17,296 bases of DNA, from assembly GCA_017519685.1 (NCBI GenBank), contig JAFWRV010000192.1, positions 1-17,296 of the forward strand, in the 5' to 3' direction. Under the pieces are notes generated by a model that saw only the letters and a program-made list of their open reading frames with translations, searched no databases and was not told the DNA's origin. Source of the DNA: Clostridia bacterium (lineage in GTDB: Bacteria > Bacillota > Clostridia > Oscillospirales > Acutalibacteraceae). Below, one piece after another: positions 12,952-17,296 of this stretch; the first letter of the stretch is position 1; the number at the start of each line of letters is the position of its first letter. Both the position numbers and the translations under genes were made by a program.

Positions 12952-13404
12952 GTGCGGACCGGTCAGATAATTGCAAAACACCGAACACAGGCGAGATTGT
13001 CTCAATCTGAGCTTGCAGATGCTCTGTTTGTTTCAAGAGAGCTTGTCTCTAAATGGGAAACAGGATTGAGCCGCCCAAGCCGGAAAATGCTTGAAGCGAT
13101 GGCTGGCATATTTGCCGTTCCAAAGGACGAGCTGATAGATCGGGATGCTATCTTGTCCGAAGAGCTTTCTTCCGCTTTTCCGCCCGGTTATTCTCCGGAT
13201 ACTGATACCTTAAAGTATAGCCTGAACACTTTTTTGGAAACACTTAACGAGCGCGACAGAAGTGTTTTTATCCGGCGTTATTATCACCTTGAGGATCCGT
13301 CCGAAATAAGCGAGAAATACGGAATTAAGGAAAACTATGTCAGAACAATTTTAATGCGCGTACGGAAAAAGATGAAAAAATTCTTAAAGGAGGAAAGAGC
13401 ATGA
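12952..13404 (+). CDS. XRE-type HTH fused to sigma-70 region 4
   Basis: 150 aa in two parts. Residues 5-59 are an XRE/Cro-CI helix-turn-helix (IIAKHRTQARLSQSELADAL, VSRELVSKWETGLSRPS). Residues about 91-146 are a sigma-70 region 4 (LNTFLETLNERDRSVFIRRYY, DPSEISEKYGIKENYVRTIL, MRVRKKMKKFL). Region 2, which binds core polymerase and the -10 box, is absent; the XRE domain takes its place. It therefore cannot work as an ordinary sigma factor and may read two DNA motifs or contact polymerase through region 4. GTG start at 12952 is chosen for the strong GGAGGTGAT ten bases upstream. It overlaps the membrane-partner gene by 4 bases (ATGA), the same layout as sigma/anti-sigma pairs. Confidence 0.85.
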   Translation: MRTGQIIAKHRTQARLSQSELADALFVSRELVSKWETGLSRPSRKMLEAMAGIFAVPKDELIDRDAILSEELSSAFPPGYSPDTDTLKYSLNTFLETLNERDRSVFIRRYYHLEDPSEISEKYGIKENYVRTILMRVRKKMKKFLKEERA

Positions 13405-14327
13405 AAACCGATATTCTTTATGATGCTGTTTCCGGATTTGATGAAAAGTTTGTTTCGGCAGCAGAAGATACCGATGCTATCCGCAAAAGTTTTCATAATA
13501 ACAGAGTTCGTAAAATAAAAACAATCGGATCAATTTGCGCTTGCGTAGCTGTGGTTATCGCAGTCGGATGGTTCAGTTCACAGAAATGGTTTCTAAATAA
13601 GCCTGCTTTAACTCAGAATACATCAGTAACACAAGAGAGTACATCTTTTAAGGATAACTATTTATTCGAATCTGCAATAAACACACAAACAACAGATGCG
13701 GAACAAACAACGGCGCCTGCAAATATAATCGAAAGCCAAATTTCAAAAACGGAGAGTCACACGCAACCGTCTTCGTCCGACAAAAGGAACCAACAGGAAG
13801 CGGTAACAAAAGTACAACCGACAACTGTTCCTTCTTCAACCAAAATCACGGAAACGCCTACGGCTCACTCTGTTGAACCTACTTCGGCAGAGGCAACAAC
13901 CATTGCCGAGGAACCGCAAAATATTTATAAAGATGTCCGCGTTGATTACAATACGGCAAAAACATATTTTGGCTACCCGATTGTTCCCTGCAACCGAAAC
14001 GATTTCACCGGATACAGCGTCCTTCTTGTCAGCCCTAACGGAAATAACGACAAAAAAGAAACGGAATGCTTGTCTGTGACATATCTGTTCACAAACGGAT
14101 CAGTTGTTGTGCAAGATCAGGGTAAAACAGGAAAAATAACTCCTACGGGAAAACAATATGAATACCAGGGAAAAACATTCTATGTTCACACACCGGAGTT
14201 TAACGGTGATAATATCAGAATCGGATACTATCCAAACGGCGACAGCGGGATTGCTTATCAGGCCCATTTTAACAGCGGAACAGATGTAAATGAAATTATG
14301 GATTTGATGCTATCACTTGAAATGTAG
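13401..14327 (+). CDS. Single-pass membrane protein, anti-sigma-like partner of the XRE-sigma4 protein
   Basis: 308 aa. A short cytoplasmic N terminus (1-40, MKTDILYDAVSGFDEKFVSA...), one transmembrane helix (about 41-60, TIGSICACVAVVIAVGWFSS), a Ser/Thr/Gln-rich extracellular linker (about 70-170), and a folded C-terminal domain (about 176-308, from YKDVRVDYNTAKTYFGYPIV to VNEIMDLMLSLEM). I do not recognise the C-terminal domain. AAAGGAGG lies 7 bases before the ATG. The topology matches Clostridia anti-sigma factors, where the inner tail holds the regulator and the outer domain senses something. No classical zinc anti-sigma motif (HxxxCxxC) is present, so the partner role rests on gene order and topology. 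Confidence 0.75.
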   Translation: MKTDILYDAVSGFDEKFVSAAEDTDAIRKSFHNNRVRKIKTIGSICACVAVVIAVGWFSSQKWFLNKPALTQNTSVTQESTSFKDNYLFESAINTQTTDAEQTTAPANIIESQISKTESHTQPSSSDKRNQQEAVTKVQPTTVPSSTKITETPTAHSVEPTSAEATTIAEEPQNIYKDVRVDYNTAKTYFGYPIVPCNRNDFTGYSVLLVSPNGNNDKKETECLSVTYLFTNGSVVVQDQGKTGKITPTGKQYEYQGKTFYVHTPEFNGDNIRIGYYPNGDSGIAYQAHFNSGTDVNEIMDLMLSLEM

Positions 14328-14366
14328 AAGCTTTTATAAAAATGCTAAACAAGAGAAACACACATT

Positions 14367-14533
14367 AATTGTCGGCAACCCTATATGACACAATATGAAA
14401 CAGCCGACAATTCCGATTGAAATCGAAACATCGGTTTTGAAGATTTCAATCGCCGAGGGTAATCCAAAAGGGGAACGGAAAAGAGAAAAGCAGTTATTGT
14501 TAAGGCAATAACTGCTTTTCGGTCTTCCCCTTT
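14367..14533. repeat. Three consecutive hairpins upstream of oriT
   Basis: Noncoding. (i) AATTGTCGGC (14367-14376) pairs with 14403-14412, loop 26. (ii) CGATTGAAATC (14414-14424) pairs with 14442-14452. (iii) A long compound hairpin has outer arms CCAAAAGGGGAA (14464) and TTCCCCTTTGG (ending 14533) and a perfect inner 15-bp stem (14485-14499 with 14506-14520). Together with the oriT stem and the terminator they make five hairpins within 300 bases. The likely role is transfer-origin or replication structure, or a structured RNA. Confidence 0.65.
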
Positions 14534-14552
14534 GGCACACGATTTTGCTTAC

Positions 14553-14579
14553 GCAAAGTCTAGTGTGTTAGACCTTTGC
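14553..14579 (+). other. Predicted MobV-type origin of transfer (oriT)
   Basis: Imperfect inverted repeat GCAAAGTCTA / TAGACCTTTGC around the core TAGTGTGTTA (14561-14570). In pMV158-type (MobV) plasmids the relaxase nicks TAGTGTG^TTA at the centre of just such an inverted repeat, so the nick is predicted between 14567 and 14568. A MobV relaxase is encoded on the same strand about 730 bases downstream. Confidence 0.8.
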
Positions 14580-14624
14580 CCGAAAGAGTCGAAAAACAGC
14601 ATAGTGTTTACGCTTATAATGCGA

Positions 14625-14667
14625 AAAAATCCCGGCTTGCCCGTCAAAAGGCAAGACCGGGATTTTT
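14625..14667. terminator. Strong bidirectional terminator after oriT
   Basis: AAAAATCCCGG (14625-14635) pairs with CCGGGATTTTT (14657-14667), extended by CTTGCC/GGCAAG inside with a one-base bulge. It has A/T runs on both sides and is followed by GTTTTT. It would stop transcription from the cargo genes from entering the relaxase region. Confidence 0.8.
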
Positions 14668-14892
14668 GTTTTTCGGCGGAATTGAGAAATCGGTTTTCAG
14701 CGTGAAAATACCGGTTTTGATAATTCCGTGTTTCGGCTCGGAGGGCAAAGGACGTATAAACCCCCGTTCCGCAGAACAAATATTTTTTGCATTTTCAAGG
14801 GTATTGATACAATATGAAATCCGCGGCAGCAGAGTTTTCAACAGTTTTATGAAAAGTTTTAGGAATATAAATGGTAGTGGAAATGCAAAAAC

Positions 14893-14943
14893 GGTGCCAA
14901 TATTGGCACCGGAAAAATGCGTTGGTGCCAAATTCGGCACCAA
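14893..14943. promoter_or_regulatory. Two adjacent GGTGCC palindromes, possible protein-binding sites
   Basis: GGTGCCAATATTGGCACC (14893-14910) is a perfect 18-bp palindrome. TTGGTGCC-AAATTC-GGCACCAA (14922-14943) repeats the same half sites with a 6-base gap. The half-site GGTGCCAA appears four times within 51 bases, a pattern typical of operators or replication iterons. Confidence 0.65.
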
Positions 14944-15306
14944 TATACCCGTTTCATTTTCGGAGTAAATCGTGATTTTATCTTAAAGCCGAATTACAAC
15001 AATCGCTTAAATAACTGCGGTTTACGGTTTTTCGTTTGACTCCTCTATAGGAAGAGGAACATAAATCGGTTTATACGGCATCGCGTGAGATTGATGAGTC
15101 ATTGTGTCTCATTTTCTTACGCGGTGTCTTTAATTTTATCAAGAAAGAAGGAATGTTCAAAATGATTCAGTAATGAAAATGTCACAAACCCATTCTTGAC
15201 GGTGTCACGCAAGTTTTCGCTTTTCCCGATTATTCCTGATAAGGATAAGCGGAGAAGGCGAATAAAAACCAAATTCAAAAATCATTAATGAAGGGAGGTG
15301 TTAACC
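14944..15306 (+). other. Noncoding leader region of the relaxase gene
   Basis: About 360 bases without a credible gene. Two weak hairpins are present: CTCCTCT/AGAGGA at 15041-15058, and a long-armed GCGTGAGA/TCTCA structure around 15082-15122. I find no convincing promoter; TTGACG near 15194 has no good -10 at the right distance. GGGAGGTG ends at 15300 and serves the relaxase start. Confidence 0.4.
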
Positions 15307-16245
15307 GTGAAGTATGCAATCATGCGTTTTCAGAAACACAAGTCTTCTGCCGTCAGCGGAATAGAAGCGCACAACGAAAGAACCAAAGCGGAATACAAGA
15401 GCAATCCCGACATTGACTTGAACAAGTCGAAGGAAAATTACAATCTTGTAAGTCTGCACTGCGGGTATAGGGACGCAATCAATTCTCTTTTCGAGAATCA
15501 TAAGTGCCGCACACGTAAAGACAGTGTTGTTCTGGTGGAAACTGTTGTAACTGCAAGCAACGAATTCTTCAAGAAAAAGAGCAAAAAGGAAATCAGAGAA
15601 TTCTTTGAGCATGCTCTGGATTTCTACAAAAAGCATCTTACCGAAGGAACAATTATCTCCGCTGCCGTTCATCTGGACGAGACCACTCCGCATATGCATC
15701 TGTGTTTTGTTCCTATTACGAAGGATCACCGACTTTCCGCAAAAGAGATTGTCGGCAATAAACAGAAGCTTACTTACTGGCAGGATATGTATCATCAGTG
15801 GATGTCAAAGAAATATCCCGAACTCGAAAGAGGCACAAGCAGTCAGATTACAGGCAGGACATATATTCCCACTCAGCTTTACAAGCGGGCCAAGAATCTG
15901 AACAAGCAGGCGGAAAAGCTTGTCAGTGCAATTGAAAGTATCGGCGTTCTGAATATGAAGCAGGGCAAAGCCGATGCCGAGAAACTTGTCGAAAAGTATA
16001 TGGAAGACAGAGCCAATCTGCTTTCAAAACTCGCTGTTTATGATGAGACAATGCGACAGATGCGGGAAGAAAATGCCGATCTCAAGAAGAAAAGCCGGAT
16101 CAGTGTCAATGAAAGACTTGAAATGGGCAAGCGGAAGCAGGAATATGAACAGCTTAAATCGCTCGTTTCAAATATTCCTCCCGAAATTCTGAAAATGTAT
16201 TCGGCAATGTCGAGAGAATCGAAACCGCATTCTCTTGAAAGATGA
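15307..16245 (+). CDS. MobV-family relaxase (Pre/Mob)
   Basis: 312 aa. The N-terminal Mob/Pre domain has motif I around EAHNERTK (20-27) with NPDIDLNKSKENYNL (33-47), and the metal-binding motif HLDETTPHMH (122-131: H122, D124, E125, H129, H131). A coiled-coil C terminus (about 205-290) follows. It should nick oriT and lead the single strand into a helper conjugation channel. I start at GTG 15307 because GGGAGGTG lies 6 bases upstream; the earlier GTG at 15298 overlaps that ribosome site. It is about 730 bases downstream of the predicted oriT, much farther than in pMV158, where the two adjoin. Confidence 0.93.
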   Translation: MKYAIMRFQKHKSSAVSGIEAHNERTKAEYKSNPDIDLNKSKENYNLVSLHCGYRDAINSLFENHKCRTRKDSVVLVETVVTASNEFFKKKSKKEIREFFEHALDFYKKHLTEGTIISAAVHLDETTPHMHLCFVPITKDHRLSAKEIVGNKQKLTYWQDMYHQWMSKKYPELERGTSSQITGRTYIPTQLYKRAKNLNKQAEKLVSAIESIGVLNMKQGKADAEKLVEKYMEDRANLLSKLAVYDETMRQMREENADLKKKSRISVNERLEMGKRKQEYEQLKSLVSNIPPEILKMYSAMSRESKPHSLER

Positions 16246-16402
16246 CAAAAATCTAAAACAAAGAAATGAGGTGATAAACCAATATTCGCTATGATTTTAC
16301 AACTGAATATCTGAGCTTACCGCGCCGAACAAAAATAACGAGGAAAGGAGGTAAAAGCTTATGACAATGATTGCGGTTTAAAATCATTCAAAGCAAATCT
16401 AA

Positions 16403-16576
16403 ATGGAAGGAAATAAGAATTATGAAGTAAATGACAATCGCATTCCCGATTCTGTAATTGACGAGTTTGTTTATACTCTCTTACCGGAAATATCCAGATT
16501 CTACCAGTCCGAAGACCACAGAAAGGCTTTTGAAGAATGGAAAAACGGAAATGCAGAGGCTGCAAAAGTCTCATAA
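16403..16576 (+). CDS. 57-aa conserved-looking protein of the mobile element
   Basis: M-EGNKNYEVNDNRIPDSVI, then DEFVYTLLPEISRFYQSEDH and RKAFEEWKNGNAEAAKVS. It is acidic and helical with no membrane segment; I know no name, but it has the look of a small accessory protein found after mobilization genes. No ribosome site directly precedes ATG 16403. A strong AAAGGAGG instead precedes ATG 16361, which opens the 6-residue frame MTMIAV in the same phase, with TAA stops at 16379 and 16400 before this gene. Either the short frame is a leader that couples translation, or the gene lost its original start. The preceding 16246-16360 holds a start-less frame (see findings). The transcript ends at the hairpin at 16584. 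Confidence 0.6.
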   Translation: MEGNKNYEVNDNRIPDSVIDEFVYTLLPEISRFYQSEDHRKAFEEWKNGNAEAAKVS

Positions 16577-16583
16577 ATGAAAT

Positions 16584-16629
16584 GTGCGCAGTCGCCGGTT
16601 TTGTTATGCCGACGGCTGCGCGTTTTTTT
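16584..16629 (+). terminator. Terminator at the right end of the mobile element
   Basis: A 15-position stem (16584-16598 with 16609-16623, one mismatch and some G-U pairs), a 10-base loop and seven T residues, 8 bases after the 57-aa gene. It ends the relaxase transcript before the antisense tRNA-Ser genes. Confidence 0.85.
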
Positions 16630-16676
16630 GTTTTTCTCAACGAGAATATCGTTTCAAGCAGTCAGTAGAAACGACG

Positions 16677-16717
16677 AATCCGAACGTTTCGCCCGCTTTG
16701 AGCAAAAAGTTCGGATT
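16677..16717 (-). terminator. Element-supplied hairpin after tRNA-Ser(GCU)
   Basis: AATCCGAAC (16677-16685) pairs perfectly with GTTCGGATT (16709-16717). It lies 9 bases past the CCA of tRNA-Ser(GCU) on the minus strand and inside the element. Because the native terminator was moved to 10491, this hairpin probably replaces it, although its T-run is weak. Confidence 0.5.
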
Positions 16718-16726
16718 ACAATCGCT

Positions 16727-16817
16727 TGGCGGAGAAGGAGAGACTCGAACTCTCGCGCCGGTTACCCGACCTACGCCCTTAGCAGGGGCGCCTCGTCACC
16801 AACTTGAGTACTTCTCC
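16727..16817 (-). tRNA. tRNA-Ser, anticodon GCU
   Basis: A 91-nt class II tRNA with encoded CCA. Acceptor stem GGAGAAG/CTTCTCC, anticodon stem CGCCC/GGGCG with loop CTGCTAA (anticodon GCT, reading AGC and AGU), a long variable arm, and T loop TTCGAGT. Its 3' end forms the right boundary of the mobile element and the gene is intact. Confidence 0.95.
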
Positions 16818-16863
16818 ATGATGGTAGCGTCTTCTTCGTATATTAAAAAGTTGTTATTTTATC

Positions 16864-16954
16864 TGGCGGAGAGAGTGGGATTCGAACCCACGGTACCCGT
16901 GAGAGTACGACGGTTTTCAAGACCGTTCCGTTATGACCACTTCGGTATCTCTCC
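16864..16954 (-). tRNA. tRNA-Ser, anticodon UGA
   Basis: A 91-nt class II tRNA with encoded CCA. Acceptor stem GGAGAGA/TCTCTCC, anticodon stem ACGGT/ACCGT with loop CTTGAAA (anticodon TGA, reading UCA), a long variable arm, and T loop TTCGAAT. It is first in a two-tRNA operon, 46 bases before tRNA-Ser(GCU). Confidence 0.95.
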
Positions 16955-16968
16955 GTAAATGCTTGAAT

Positions 16969-16997
16969 ATAATATCATAACGGGCGCGGTATGTCAA
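16969..16997 (-). promoter_or_regulatory. Promoter of the tRNA-Ser operon
   Basis: On the minus strand TTGACA (16997-16992), a 17-base spacer and TATTAT (16974-16969). It is well placed to start just before tRNA-Ser(UGA). Confidence 0.8.
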
Positions 16998-17019
16998 GAA
17001 GTTTTTAATTATAAGAAGG

Positions 17020-17049
17020 AATTAAAAATGGGGCTGAACGTGCAGCCCC
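17020..17049 (-). terminator. Terminator of luxS
   Basis: GGGGCTG (17030-17036) pairs with CAGCCCC (17043-17049), loop of 6. On the minus strand it is followed by ATTTTTAATT. It lies 17 bases after the luxS stop codon. Confidence 0.85.
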
Positions 17050-17066
17050 GGACAGCGTGATTCGTC

Positions 17067-17296
17067 TTATTCCGCATATCTGAAACTCTGCGGAGCTTCA
17101 AGAACTTTGAGATAAGCAGCACATTCGGCCTTGCATTTGGCGAGTTCGAGATCTCTGTAATTGCCGCATTCTTTCTGCGAAGCACCGAAGACAGGGCCGT
17201 CATAAGCGAGTATATCGGCGAGTATTCTCCTGGTGATTGCGAGCACGCGCTCATTTTCCGCATTCCTTATCAGCAGATAGAAGCCGGTGCGGCAGC
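17067..17296 (-). CDS. luxS: S-ribosylhomocysteine lyase LuxS, C-terminal part
   Basis: The last 75 residues of a gene that begins beyond the right edge; the usual length is about 150-160. It opens on CRTGFYLLI, the LuxS stretch holding the catalytic cysteine, and continues with GASQKECGNYRDLELAKCKAE, where CGNY supplies the cysteine ligand of the active-site metal. LuxS splits S-ribosylhomocysteine into homocysteine and the AI-2 precursor DPD in the activated methyl cycle. The metal-binding HxxEH motif is outside the window. Stop codon TAA is at 17069-17067 and a terminator follows. This short open frame is easily missed because it touches the window end. Confidence 0.9.
   Translation of the reverse strand, partial: CRTGFYLLIRNAENERVLAITRRILADILAYDGPVFGASQKECGNYRDLELAKCKAECAAYLKVLEAPQSFRYAE

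Larger units (their letters stand above)
10527..16726. mobile_element. Integrative mobilizable element at tRNA-Ser, about 6.2 kb
   Basis: Bounded on the right by the 3' end of tRNA-Ser(GCU) and on the left by a short copy of a tRNA-Ser 3' end followed by a tRNA-type terminator. Contents: large serine recombinase at the left end, toxin-antitoxin pair, XRE-sigma4 fusion with membrane partner, structured oriT region, MobV relaxase and a 57-aa protein. There are no conjugation channel genes, so a helper element is needed. Base composition looks more AT-rich than the flanking operons. Boundaries are inferred from the repeats; the exact crossover base is not known. Confidence 0.7.

Noticed and set aside
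14576..14968. 130-aa plus-strand frame and 99-aa minus-strand frame downstream of oriT
   Set aside because: Both cross the strong terminator at 14625-14667 and the GGTGCC palindromes, and neither has a good ribosome site.
16577..16958. Plus-strand frames over the tRNA-Ser genes
   Set aside because: These are antisense of the tRNA genes, a common false call; the RNA structures are clear.

Overview
The window looks like a piece of a Clostridia (Firmicutes) chromosome, most likely an Oscillospirales/Ruminococcaceae-type gut anaerobe. The reasons are strong AGGAGG-type ribosome sites, consensus TTGACA/TATAAT promoters, tRNA genes with encoded CCA, surface proteins with Thr/Ala-rich linkers, and many short hairpin repeats between genes. 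The assignment comes from reading the sequence, not from a database search.

Layout. (1) 1-2760: a DUF2264-family gene running off the left edge, divergent from a D-2-hydroxyacid dehydrogenase through back-to-back promoters, then a GNAT acetyltransferase. (2) 2760-3930: a DUF4230-like gene with an eroded 5' end, then a rearranged zone around two tRNA-Leu genes (CAG and GAG). This zone holds a 30-bp direct repeat of the tRNA-Leu 3' end, a 16-bp inverted piece of the same tRNA, a mosaic of small palindromes separated by ATTTCA, and one copy of a hairpin repeat that recurs near 10.35 kb. (3) 4040-10095: a tight seven-gene operon with one promoter and one strong terminator. It encodes a FecCD/BtuC-type permease, its ATPase, a lipoprotein binding protein, a stand-alone TiaS-like protein, a 70-aa Cys-rich protein, and two exported Ig-like proteins. 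One of these has a Thr-rich stalk and a membrane anchor; the other ends in a Cys/His motif. I read it as a metal or metal-complex import system with cell-surface parts and an unexplained TiaS-like partner. (4) 10096-10490: a mosaic of noncoding repeats. (5) About 10527-16726: a 6.2-kb integrative mobilizable element at the 3' end of a tRNA-Ser gene. It carries a large serine recombinase, a Phd/YefM-RelE/ParE pair in the same operon, an XRE-HTH/sigma-region-4 fusion overlapping a single-pass membrane partner (anti-sigma-like), a structured region with a MobV-type oriT, the MobV relaxase and a 57-aa protein. (6) 16727-17296: tRNA-Ser(GCU) and tRNA-Ser(UGA) under one promoter, then the 3' part of luxS at the right edge.

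How the parts work together. In the mobile element, the recombinase should excise and integrate at tRNA-Ser, the toxin-antitoxin pair should stabilize it, and relaxase plus oriT should let a helper conjugation system transfer it. The fusion regulator and its membrane partner look like envelope-signal cargo. The recombinase stop codon lies just past the attachment core, so excision is predicted to change its C terminus. The two most interesting candidates for undescribed systems are the metal-importer/TiaS-like/surface-protein operon and the XRE-sigma4/membrane-partner pair.
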